NCBI GenBank assembly: GCA_041687295.1
Contig: JAWLCG010000310.1
Span: 1-6,206 of the forward strand
Source: JAWLCG01 sp041687295
GTDB taxonomy: Bacteria; Planctomycetota; Phycisphaerae; SM23-33; FEN-1343
Direction of reading: 5' to 3'
Length of the DNA stretch: 6,206 nt
The notes beneath the pieces were generated by a model, which worked only from the letters and a program-made list of their open reading frames with translations, was not told the origin of the DNA and ran no database searches. Positions 1-5,432 of the stretch are shown one piece after another. Position 1 is the stretch's first letter, and every line of letters begins with the position of its first letter. The translations under genes were made by a program, and so were the position numbers.

Positions 1-1
1 G

Positions 2-1051
2 TTCCAGCACATGTACGCCCGCCTGCTGGGCCAGCCGTCCTCGGGAGAGATCGGCACCGAGACGACCATGGGCTCAGCCGTCAGCGACTACCCGCTGATC
101 TCGCTGCTGCTGCTGGAGTGGTACACCGCCCGCACCGGCGAGGCCGAGCCGGCTAGCTCTTATTACGACGGCTACTGCCATATGCTCCAGCGCGTCCTGT
201 CGCGCCGCCAGGAGGACGGGCTGTTGGCCGAGCAGCGGTCGTTTATTGATTGGACGCCCATGGAGCGCACGGGGCGACTGACGGCCCTGCACGCGCTGGT
301 CGTCGGCGCGTTCGAGGCGATGGCCCGCCTGTCGGACCGGCTGGGCCGGGGCGAGGCCGAGCGATGGCGCCGCGAGGCGGACGCCTTCCGCCAGGTGATC
401 CGTCTGCACTGCTGGGACGCCGAGGCCGGGGCCTACCGCGACGGCTTCAAGGACGGTGAGCCCTTGCCCGACCACTACCCCGCCAGCAGTGCCTGGCCCG
501 TCGTGTTCGGCGTGACGAGCCCGGAGCAGGACGCGGCCATTGCCCGACACCTGACCGGCGAGCTGACGCACCTGAGCGGCGGCCCGCGCGAGACGCGGAC
601 CGGCCCCTACGGTGCGTGGTACGTGTTCGGGGCCCTGTACCGCCTGGGCCTCGCCGACGTGGCCGAGGCCTACATGCGCCGCCAGTGGGGCCGAATGGTA
701 CTGGCTGGGGCGGACACGGCCTGGGAGGATTTCGGAACGCTGAACTCCTATTGTCACGCCTGGAGCGGTTCGCCTACCTACTATCTTTCGACGCGCGTGC
801 TTGGCGTGGAGCTGGGCTGGCCCGAGCCGGCCGACCCGAGCCGGCTGACGATCGCCCCGGAGTCGGCGACGCTGGACTGGGCCCGCGGCACGGTGCCCCA
901 CCCGGCTGGGCCGGTACACGTTTCGTGGCGGCTGGCTGGTGATTGCCTGCACGTGGACGCATCGGTTCCCGAGGGCGTGACGTGGCGCGTGGCCCCTCGC
1001 GGACGGCTGGCCGGGAAGCAGTTGTGGGTGAACGGTCGGCTTCAGGCCTAG
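2..1051 (+). CDS. Alpha-L-rhamnosidase-like protein, GH78 (C-terminal part; 5' end outside window)
   Basis: The frame is open from the first bases, and the ATG at 11 has no ribosome site, so this is the 3' part of a longer gene. Residue numbers count from that ATG. Residues 1-260 look like the second half of the (alpha/alpha)6 barrel of GH78 enzymes, with FIDW (78-81), the helix-rich TALHALVVGAFEAMARLSDR stretch, and AWEDFGTLNSYCHAWSG (237-253). E239 sits in the WE motif where the family keeps a conserved Glu. Residues 265-346 match the C-terminal beta-sandwich that follows the barrel (LDWARGTVPHPAGPVHVSW). The usual upstream acidic catalytic motif (DxPxRDE type) is not in the window. Family knowledge: GH78 enzymes remove terminal alpha-L-rhamnose from plant and microbial polysaccharides by inversion. 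The next gene is a GH28-like enzyme, which supports a role in pectin-like glycan breakdown. An unsaturated-rhamnogalacturonan or other six-hairpin glycosidase is the main alternative. Confidence 0.85.
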   Translation, partial: FQHMYARLLGQPSSGEIGTETTMGSAVSDYPLISLLLLEWYTARTGEAEPASSYYDGYCHMLQRVLSRRQEDGLLAEQRSFIDWTPMERTGRLTALHALVVGAFEAMARLSDRLGRGEAERWRREADAFRQVIRLHCWDAEAGAYRDGFKDGEPLPDHYPASSAWPVVFGVTSPEQDAAIARHLTGELTHLSGGPRETRTGPYGAWYVFGALYRLGLADVAEAYMRRQWGRMVLAGADTAWEDFGTLNSYCHAWSGSPTYYLSTRVLGVELGWPEPADPSRLTIAPESATLDWARGTVPHPAGPVHVSWRLAGDCLHVDASVPEGVTWRVAPRGRLAGKQLWVNGRLQA

Positions 1052-1095
1052 GGCTGTTCTTTGGGATGCGTGTCTTGAATGTTAACGCTTGTTGG

Positions 1096-1126
1096 TGGGC
1101 CACAGAGGACACAGAGGTCACAGAGA
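1096..1126 (+). repeat. ACAGAGG tandem tract, 9-nt period (copy 1)
   Basis: The 31 bases contain CACAGAGGA, CACAGAGGT and CACAGAGA(T), a 9-nt period preceded by TGGGC. The tract lies in the 192-base spacer between the GH78 and GH28-like genes. A copy with one mismatch over 31 nt lies at 6107-6137 in the opposite orientation. From memory, tracts of this type are scattered between genes in many planctomycetes and some other bacteria; their function is unknown. Because the period is a multiple of three, the tract stays open in several frames and creates false ORFs. Confidence 0.8.
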
Positions 1127-1230
1127 TAGGATTTTGTAGTTGGGTGCCAGGTTGTCTGGTGCGACTTCGGCTACGCTGGAGGGCTGACCTGGATCTTTGC
1201 GGATTCGGTTCTATACCTTGCTTTGCCACT

Positions 1231-1237
1231 GAAAGGG
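1231..1237 (+). promoter_or_regulatory. Ribosome binding site for the GH28-like gene
   Basis: GAAAGGG ends 6 nt before the ATG at 1244 and 3 nt before the ATG at 1241. The 6-nt spacing favours 1244. The in-frame TTG at 1223 lies upstream of this site and is unlikely to be the start. Confidence 0.6.
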
Positions 1238-1243
1238 TTGATG

Positions 1244-2557
1244 ATGTCTGTCCCTACTTCTCCCCAGACGCTTGTGACGTATGAGTATCCGCCTGAGGCG
1301 CCGGCGTCGGAGCATTACCGCGTGCAGGTGAGTGGGCGGGAGGTGTTTGTCGTTCGCACGAGCACGGGCGACTACGCGTGCGTGTCGTTGGCTGGGCCGG
1401 CGGAGGTGACGGTGGAGGTGGCCGGCGAGGTGGCTGAGGTGATTGCTCGGCCGGTGCGGCTTGGGATCGCGCCGCAGGTGGAGGGCCGTCGCCTGCGGTT
1501 CGGTCTGACCGGGCCGGCGCACGTGTGTCTGGAGATGCCGCAACGGCCGAGGCTGTTCGTCTTCGCCAACCCGCTGGAGGTGGACCCGCCGAGCCCGGAG
1601 GACGCGAATGTCCTGTATTTTCAGGGCTGCCGGTACCATGACGTCGGCGAGCTGCGCCTGCAGGCGGGCCAGACGCTGTACATCGAGGGCGGGGCGATCG
1701 TGCGTGGCTGTGTCCGCGGGACCGACGCGCACGGGCTGACCATTCGCGGCCGAGGGGTGCTCGACGACAGCGCCAGCCGTCGCCACGGCCCGCGCCGCCG
1801 GGGCGTGCTGCTGGAGCGGTGCGACGATCTGACGATGGAGGGCATCGTCATCACGGAGATGGCTGGCTGGACGGTCACGCTGGTCGCCTGCCACCGGGTG
1901 GAGGTGAGCAACCTCAAGCAGATCACGCACGGCGGGGGGTCGGACGGCATTGACGTGGTGAGCTGTCGGGACGTGCACATCGCCGACTGCATGCTGTGCA
2001 ACGGCGACGACTGCATCGTCGTCAAGGCCGGCCTGGCCGGCGATTTGGGCGACCGCTGTCCGGATGTGGACGGCGTGCTGGTGGAGCGGTGCTCGCTGCT
2101 GGCGGCTGGGGCGAACGCGATTGAAATAGGCTATGAGTTACGCGCTGAGCACGTGCGTAATATCCGATTCCGCGACTGCGATATTCTGGGTGTGCACGGA
2201 CACGGGGCGGCTCTGTCGATCCACGCCGGCGACCGGGGGCACGTCAGCGGCGTGGTGTATGAGGACATCCGCATCGAGCACTACTTCAACAAGCTGTTCG
2301 ACTTCCGCGTGCTGCAGTCGCGCTGGGCGAAGGACGCTGCCAACGGGCAGGTCCGCGACGTGGTGCTGCGGAACATCGAGGTGACCGAGAGCGTCTACAA
2401 CCCCGGCTACTCCGTGTCGCTGATCGGCGGGCTTAGCGCGCAGCACACGGTGGAGGGCGTGGTGTTCGACAACGTTTGCATCGGCGGGCGCAGGGTGCTC
2501 AGCGCGGACGACCTGGACCTGTACTGTCGCAACGCCGCCGGCGTCACGTTCCGGTAG
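1244..2557 (+). CDS. GH28-like right-handed beta-helix glycosidase (polygalacturonase superfamily, divergent)
   Basis: The protein has 437 residues from the ATG at 1244; the neighbouring ATG at 1241 adds one. Residues ~20-115 look like a beta-sandwich N-terminal domain. From ~125 a right-handed parallel beta-helix begins (LYIEGGAIVRG, then repeated LTIRGRG, DLTMEGIVI, VEVSNL and VHIADC coils). Two parts of the GH28 active site are present: SDG with D234, and GDD with D255 and D256. The 21-residue gap between D234 and D255 equals that in fungal endopolygalacturonases. The GHG histidine is replaced by NAIEIG (N291) and the RIK motif by SIH (325-327), so ordinary polygalacturonase activity is doubtful. 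No signal peptide is seen. The GH78-like gene lies 192 bases upstream on the same strand, pointing to rhamnogalacturonan or another uronate-rhamnose glycan. The fold is secure; the substrate is not. A GH49-like or epimerase-like beta-helix protein is less likely. Confidence 0.82.
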   Translation: MSVPTSPQTLVTYEYPPEAPASEHYRVQVSGREVFVVRTSTGDYACVSLAGPAEVTVEVAGEVAEVIARPVRLGIAPQVEGRRLRFGLTGPAHVCLEMPQRPRLFVFANPLEVDPPSPEDANVLYFQGCRYHDVGELRLQAGQTLYIEGGAIVRGCVRGTDAHGLTIRGRGVLDDSASRRHGPRRRGVLLERCDDLTMEGIVITEMAGWTVTLVACHRVEVSNLKQITHGGGSDGIDVVSCRDVHIADCMLCNGDDCIVVKAGLAGDLGDRCPDVDGVLVERCSLLAAGANAIEIGYELRAEHVRNIRFRDCDILGVHGHGAALSIHAGDRGHVSGVVYEDIRIEHYFNKLFDFRVLQSRWAKDAANGQVRDVVLRNIEVTESVYNPGYSVSLIGGLSAQHTVEGVVFDNVCIGGRRVLSADDLDLYCRNAAGVTFR

Positions 2558-2582
2558 ACTGTTTGTGTGTCGGATCTAGGTC

Positions 2583-3650
2583 CTACCGCCCGGCCAGCTC
2601 GTGGCAGTACTGCTCGAGGGCGGCGACGGCGTCGGCGCAGCCATCGCGGGCGGGGGCGTGGCCGAAGGCGGTTTGGTATTGGGGGACATGCTCGAGGAAG
2701 CGGGCGAAGGTCTCGCGGCGAATCGCCCGGCGGTCGAGGCGTTGGCCGATGCCCAAGGCCTGGACGGCCTGGGCGTTGAGGCGCTGCTCGAGCGAGTCTT
2801 CCGGCAGCAGCAGCAGGGGCTTGCGGAAGTGCATCGCCTCGCTGATGAGCTGGTTGCCGGCGGTGCTGAAGACGGCCCGGCTGCCGGCCAGGTCGTCCAC
2901 GAAGGCCGAGTTGCTTGGCGGGCGGAACTCCAGGGCTCCCTCGCGTCCCTGCCGGCCGGTGCCGTAGACCCGCACGGGCACGCCGAGGCTCGCCAGGGCG
3001 TCGTGGACGGCCGGCGTGTAGTGCGTCTGGCCGTTGCTGAGGTAGACCAGCAGCCAATCGCCCGCCGACGGGGCGGTCTGGCGGACCTGCTGGCGCAGGA
3101 CGGGCCCGACGACCTTCACGCCTTCGCGTCGGGGCGGGGCGTCGTAGAAGCTCACGATCACGCTGCGGTCGGGCCCGCTGATGAGGGCGCGGTACATGGC
3201 CGCCTCCATCGAGCAGCGGAGCGCGTCGGCGGGGCCCATCGGCCAGCGGCAGTGCACCAGCACGCCGAAGTGGTCGAAGCTGATGCGCGGCAGCTTCAGC
3301 GGGCGGGCGGCCTGGTGGGTCCAGGGCTCCGAGTCGCTGATGACCACGTCGGGGGCGAAGTCCTCCATCGCCTGGCGGACCATCTCGAGGCTGGGACCGC
3401 GGACGTTGAGGTCCATCAGTCCCGGCACGGCCCGCCTTACGGTGTGCCACGCCGACCGCCGGCCCCGCGCGTTAAGGTGGTAGGCCAGGTAGGGAATCCG
3501 CACCACCGGGTAGTCGCCCGACAGGGCCCGCCAGGCGTCCCCGCCGGCCAGCACCAGCACCTCGTGGCGGCGCGTCAGCTCGGGCAGCACCGCCAGCGCC
3601 CGGGCCGCGTGGCCCCGACCGTATCCGTGCACACCGTAGGCGATCCGCAT
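2583..3650 (-). CDS. MJ1255/VC2487-type GT-B glycosyltransferase
   Basis: The 355-residue protein starts at an ATG preceded by GGGAG at 9 nt. The N-terminal Rossmann half opens with MRIAYGVHGYGRGHAARALA, the glycine-rich G9xG11xGH14 loop of this family, followed by VLVLAGGDAWRAL and DVVISDSEPW (101-110). The C-terminal half carries the nucleotide-sugar site FSTAGNQLISEAMHFRKPLL (261-280) and then PEDSLEQRLNAQAVQALGIG, as in the GT28/MurG-like C-terminal domain. The length is normal for the family. Such proteins are predicted to move a sugar from a nucleotide-sugar donor to a glycan, lipid or other acceptor; neither donor nor acceptor can be read here. There is no signal peptide or membrane segment, so it acts in the cytoplasm or at the inner face of the membrane. 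It converges with the GH28-like gene, with 25 bases between the stop codons and no clear terminator. Upstream it is separated from the cyclase-like gene by a hairpin-rich spacer, so it probably has its own promoter. Confidence 0.85.
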   Translation of the reverse strand: MRIAYGVHGYGRGHAARALAVLPELTRRHEVLVLAGGDAWRALSGDYPVVRIPYLAYHLNARGRRSAWHTVRRAVPGLMDLNVRGPSLEMVRQAMEDFAPDVVISDSEPWTHQAARPLKLPRISFDHFGVLVHCRWPMGPADALRCSMEAAMYRALISGPDRSVIVSFYDAPPRREGVKVVGPVLRQQVRQTAPSAGDWLLVYLSNGQTHYTPAVHDALASLGVPVRVYGTGRQGREGALEFRPPSNSAFVDDLAGSRAVFSTAGNQLISEAMHFRKPLLLLPEDSLEQRLNAQAVQALGIGQRLDRRAIRRETFARFLEHVPQYQTAFGHAPARDGCADAVAALEQYCHELAGR

Positions 3651-3659
3651 GGCTGTTCA

Positions 3660-3684
3660 CTCCCGCCGCCCCCCGCCGGCGGGA
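3660..3684 (-). promoter_or_regulatory. Ribosome site of the glycosyltransferase gene within a possible hairpin
   Basis: On the - strand GGGAG (3660-3664) lies 9 nt upstream of the start codon. Its bases fall in a 7-bp perfect inverted repeat (3661-3667 with 3678-3684, 10-nt loop), so the mRNA could fold over the ribosome site. The region is extremely GC-rich and this pairing may be chance. Confidence 0.35.
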
Positions 3685-3759
3685 CTCCCATACCACAGGC
3701 GGAGCGTCGACGGCCACAGGTTTACCCTTTCGTGAGACGGCCCGGACTCGCCGGGCGCA

Positions 3760-3849
3760 GGCTGGGGCGCAGCGGAGCGAAGCCCCACCTTCTCCGGGGG
3801 CGCCGGACGCGGTCCAAAGGTGGGGCTCCGCTGCCGCTGCGCCCCAGCC
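3760..3849. repeat. Paired inverted palindromic units (REPIN-like element)
   Basis: Arm 1 (3760-3791) begins GGCTGGGGCGCAGCGG and ends GCCCCACCTT. Arm 2 (3817-3849), read on the - strand, begins and ends with the same 16 and 10 bases, and differs only in the 6-7 bases between (AGCGAA against CAGCGGA). The loop is 3792-3816. Each arm also holds its own GGGGC/GCCCC palindrome, so the element is two inverted REP-like units forming one large hairpin. It fills much of the 231-base gap between the glycosyltransferase and the cyclase-like gene. A smaller 6-bp hairpin (3740-3756, GCCCGG/CCGGGC) lies just outside it. No transposase is present in the window. Confidence 0.75.
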
Positions 3850-3881
3850 TACGGGCAACCCAGCGTACGAGCGTCCCCCGC

Positions 3882-4409
3882 CTACTCCTCCACGTCGGCG
3901 ACGACGCGGCAGGGGGCGGTGTTGCCGGCGGTCATGTGGAGGGGGAAGCAGTAGAGGCGGAACTTTTCTGCCGTCGGCAGGCGGTCGACGTGGATGAGGT
4001 TTTCGACGGCGTAGGCCTCGTGGTCGGCGAGGTAGCGGTCCATGGCGTTGTGCTCGGGCCCGGCCGAGCCGCCGACGACGCCGGGCGAGTCGATCAGTAC
4101 CAGCACGACGCCCTTCTGGACCAGGGCCTCGACGAGTCGGCGGTCGACCGAGGGGCTCGCGGCGTACTCGGACAGGCCGCGGCGGCTCTCCCAGCCGGTC
4201 CGCAGGATCACCGTGTCGCCGGCCTGGAGCAGTTCCAGCCCCGGCAGGCCGGCCAGGTCGATGGCCTCGGCCCCGCCGGTCAGGTCCAGCACCACGCAGT
4301 CGGTGACCAGCACCCGCGCATCGGTCATGCGTCCCCGATAGAACAGGTCCATGTGCGTGATGTCGGCCGAGTGGCCCAGGGCCTCGATGGGGGCGGTCAG
4401 GTCGATCAT
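3882..4409 (-). CDS. Cyclase-family (kynurenine formamidase-like) protein, short and divergent
   Basis: The 175-residue protein starts at an ATG with an AGGGGGG purine run about 10 nt upstream. The family core is plain: VVLDLTGG (39-46), AGDTVILRTGW (63-73), VLVLIDSPG (102-110), AYAVENLIHVDRLP (132-145) and FPLHMTAGNTAPCRVVADV. This is the order found in PF04199 proteins such as bacterial kynurenine formamidase, isatin hydrolase and related metal-dependent amide or ring hydrolases. The signature HxGTHxDxPxH is degraded to ADITHMDLFYR: H19, D21 and the later E136 remain, but the first metal His is A15 and the catalytic His position is R25. The protein is also shorter than the usual 200-260 residues, with most of the loss before residue 40. 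It may bind its metal differently or may have lost the classical activity. No tryptophan-catabolism gene is nearby. Family membership is well supported; the reaction is unknown. Confidence 0.75.
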   Translation of the reverse strand: MIDLTAPIEALGHSADITHMDLFYRGRMTDARVLVTDCVVLDLTGGAEAIDLAGLPGLELLQAGDTVILRTGWESRRGLSEYAASPSVDRRLVEALVQKGVVLVLIDSPGVVGGSAGPEHNAMDRYLADHEAYAVENLIHVDRLPTAEKFRLYCFPLHMTAGNTAPCRVVADVEE

Positions 4410-4433
4410 GGCGGAGTTCCCCCCTGTCAGGTC

Positions 4434-4484
4434 GGGTGCGCCTGCCCGGCGGCGTTCACCGCGCGAGGCCGGGCAGGCGTACCC
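4434..4484. repeat. 17-bp inverted repeat (long hairpin)
   Basis: CGCCTGCCCGGC (4439-4450) pairs perfectly with 4468-4479. Pairing continues outward through GGGTG with TACCC, including one G-T pair, to give 17 bp (4434-4450 with 4468-4484) around a 17-nt loop. It lies 15 nt downstream of the stop codon of the 25-aa gene and 24 bp upstream of the cyclase-like start. That position suits a transcription stop or mRNA stabiliser for the small gene, but no U-tract follows on the - strand. It could equally be another REP-like unit. Confidence 0.6.
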
Positions 4485-4499
4485 CGTCTGGCAGCCGGC

Positions 4500-4577
4500 T
4501 TACTTCTTTTCCTTGGTCGTCTTGTCCTTCTTGGGCTTCTTGACGTTCTTCCGCTGAGCGTTGTTGCCTTTACCCAT
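4500..4577 (-). CDS. Small basic 25-residue protein
   Basis: The 25-codon frame begins MGKGNNAQRKNVKKPKK and ends EKK before TAA. Eleven of the 25 residues are lysine or arginine, mostly lysine, and there is no hydrophobic segment, so it is probably disordered and may bind nucleic acid or another polyanion. GGAAGG (4586-4591) lies 8 nt upstream of the ATG. A 17-bp hairpin follows the stop, so the gene has its own ribosome site and a plausible 3' boundary. From memory, very short proteins beginning MxKGNN and ending in a KKPKK-type tail are found in many bacterial genomes, usually as uncharacterised proteins. The function is unknown and I assign none. It stands 94 bases downstream of the DUF1284-like gene and 90 bases upstream of the cyclase-like gene, all on the - strand. 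Its length puts it below most gene-calling limits. Confidence 0.7.
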   Translation of the reverse strand: MGKGNNAQRKNVKKPKKDKTTKEKK

Positions 4578-4585
4578 TGCAGCAT

Positions 4586-4591
4586 CCTTCC
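4586..4591 (-). promoter_or_regulatory. Ribosome binding site of the 25-residue protein
   Basis: GGAAGG on the - strand lies 8 nt before the ATG at 4577. It is the main evidence that this very short frame is translated. Confidence 0.6.
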
Positions 4592-4671
4592 GGTTGGGGG
4601 GTCTGAGGTCCGCACTGTCCAGTATCGGGCCGATGGTATAGTCTACTGACTTTTCGCCACGCCTGTTGCGG

Positions 4672-5127
4672 CTATTCTGGCTGGCTGGCCAGGCCCAGTC
4701 GGCCCAGACCGCGACGCAGGCCCTCCAGGCGGTCCTGGCGGCGCTGGGTGGGGTGCGTGCAGACGTCGGCGAAGCCGGGCAGGGCCTCGGCCACCCGCTG
4801 CAGGAACGCGCGGGCCGGCATCGACTGGCCGGCCTTCATCTGGAGGCTCTCCAGGATCCGCGCGTCCAGCGGGTCGTTGTAGTCGTCCATCGCCTGGGGC
4901 GGGTTGTGCCGCTGGAGCACCCGCTCGCACCGCCCGTCGGCCTGCAGGAAACGGCACGGCACGCAGATGTCGTCGGGGCCGATGACGAACTCCGTCGGCT
5001 CGTCCAGCCGCTCGGCCAGCTCGCGGGCGACGACGTGCACGAGGTTGCCCGCCTCGGCTGGCTCGGGCGGGTGCGCGGGGTCGTACTCGGTCACGATGTC
5101 CAGCAGGTGGTGCGGCCGAAGCTTCAT
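4672..5127 (-). CDS. DUF1284-like cysteine-containing protein
   Basis: The 151-residue protein opens with MKLRPHHLLDIV, matching the LRPHHLL start typical of DUF1284 (PF06935). The same family signature continues at PDDICVPC (51-58), with C55 and C58, and then GRC (C67) and DVC (C123). Four cysteines with H6, H7 and H75 could bind a metal or an iron-sulfur cluster; that is inference, and I know of no established function for the family. The frame extends upstream to 5229, but that part is translated repeat sequence. The start at 5127 has a strong GGAGG 7 nt upstream and begins exactly at the conserved motif. The length is close to, or slightly above, the family norm. There is no signal peptide or membrane segment. 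It is followed by the 25-aa gene and preceded by a REPIN-like element, and lacks a close operon partner. Confidence 0.75.
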   Translation of the reverse strand: MKLRPHHLLDIVTEYDPAHPPEPAEAGNLVHVVARELAERLDEPTEFVIGPDDICVPCRFLQADGRCERVLQRHNPPQAMDDYNDPLDARILESLQMKAGQSMPARAFLQRVAEALPGFADVCTHPTQRRQDRLEGLRRGLGRLGLASQPE

Positions 5128-5134
5128 GGAATGT

Positions 5135-5139
5135 CCTCC
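5135..5139 (-). promoter_or_regulatory. Ribosome binding site fixing the DUF1284-like start
   Basis: GGAGG on the - strand stands 7 nt before the ATG at 5127. It rules out the longer frame beginning at 5229. Confidence 0.75.
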
Positions 5140-5179
5140 GTGTGTCCGCTCAGGGCCGGTGTGAAACGCTTGGCCTGTC

Positions 5180-5383
5180 CTACCACAAACCGCCACGGGC
5201 GCCCAGACCTTTGGGGTGCGGCGAGCCATCGCCGCTTTGGCTGGGCCCGCCCCAAGCCAAAGCGGCGACTCTGTCGCCGCACTCCATATTAGGTCCCGGC
5301 GGCTTGGCGACCTGGGGCGACGCGGGGGCGATCTGGCCCGCGCCCAGCACCACCAGCACCTTCCAGTTCCGCAGGAATCTCAT
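5180..5383 (-). CDS. Doubtful small ORF, possibly a remnant truncated by a REPIN-like element
   Basis: The 67-codon frame begins MRFLRNWKVLVVLGAGQIAP: positive residues, then a short hydrophobic run, like the start of an exported small protein or a signal peptide. AAAGG lies 7 nt upstream of the ATG, inside a 4-bp GAAA-loop hairpin. After about residue 33 the frame is simply the translation of the palindromic element at 5213-5285 and the spacer beyond. Only the first third looks like protein. It may be a small gene whose 3' end was replaced by the repeat, or a chance frame. It is 49 bases downstream of the TNT-like gene, but nothing in it resembles an immunity protein. Confidence 0.25.
   Translation of the reverse strand: MRFLRNWKVLVVLGAGQIAPASPQVAKPPGPNMECGDRVAALAWGGPSQSGDGSPHPKGLGARGGLW
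5213..5285. repeat. Paired inverted palindromic units (REPIN-like element), GCGGCGA type
   Basis: Unit 1 (5216-5242) and unit 2 (5255-5282) are inverted copies: both contain GTGCGGCGA, then 5-6 variable bases, then CGCCGCTTTGGCT when read in the matching orientation. Each unit is itself a hairpin (GCGGCGA/TCGCCGC in unit 1; GCGGCGAC/GTCGCCGC in unit 2). The two together form a longer hairpin with loop 5243-5254. Outer bases 5213-5215 also pair with 5283-5285, with one G-T. The variable loop bases differ while the stems are kept, which suggests the structure matters. It lies between the TNT-like and DUF1284-like genes. Confidence 0.8.
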
Positions 5384-5414
5384 GGCTGACCTTTCGGTCG
5401 ATGTCCGTTGCGCA

Positions 5415-5429
5415 GGCCGGTCCCCGGCC
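5415..5429 (-). terminator. Compact GC hairpin just after the TNT-like gene
   Basis: GGCCGG (5415-5420) pairs with CCGGCC (5424-5429) around a 3-nt loop, beginning 3 nt past the stop codon on the - strand. No U-run follows, so it is a weak candidate terminator or an mRNA 3' stabiliser. Confidence 0.3.
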
Positions 5430-5432
5430 GGT

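Noticed and set aside
1096..1126. CRISPR-like short repeat array
   Set aside because: The units are contiguous 9-mers without spacers, so this is a tandem tract.
1205..1222. TATACC as a -10 box for the GH28-like gene
   Set aside because: No acceptable -35 hexamer lies at 16-18 nt, and the match is weak in any case.
774..1229. - strand frame of 151 codons across the GH78 end and spacer
   Set aside because: Its centre, SVTSVSSVA, is just the translated 9-nt ACAGAGG tract, a known type of false gene. The rest is shadow of GH78.
1211..1978. - strand frame of 255 codons opposite the GH28-like gene
   Set aside because: It has low-complexity His/Arg/Leu composition typical of a shadow frame, and the + strand frame carries clear beta-helix motifs.
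2601..4649. Very long + strand open frame (682 codons) across the glycosyltransferase and cyclase-like genes
   Set aside because: It is antisense to two recognisable genes. GC-rich third positions remove stops from this frame, and the translation has no family motif.
4621..4660. - strand TATACC / TAGACT as promoter of the 25-residue gene
   Set aside because: No -35 partner at proper spacing; cannot be separated from chance.
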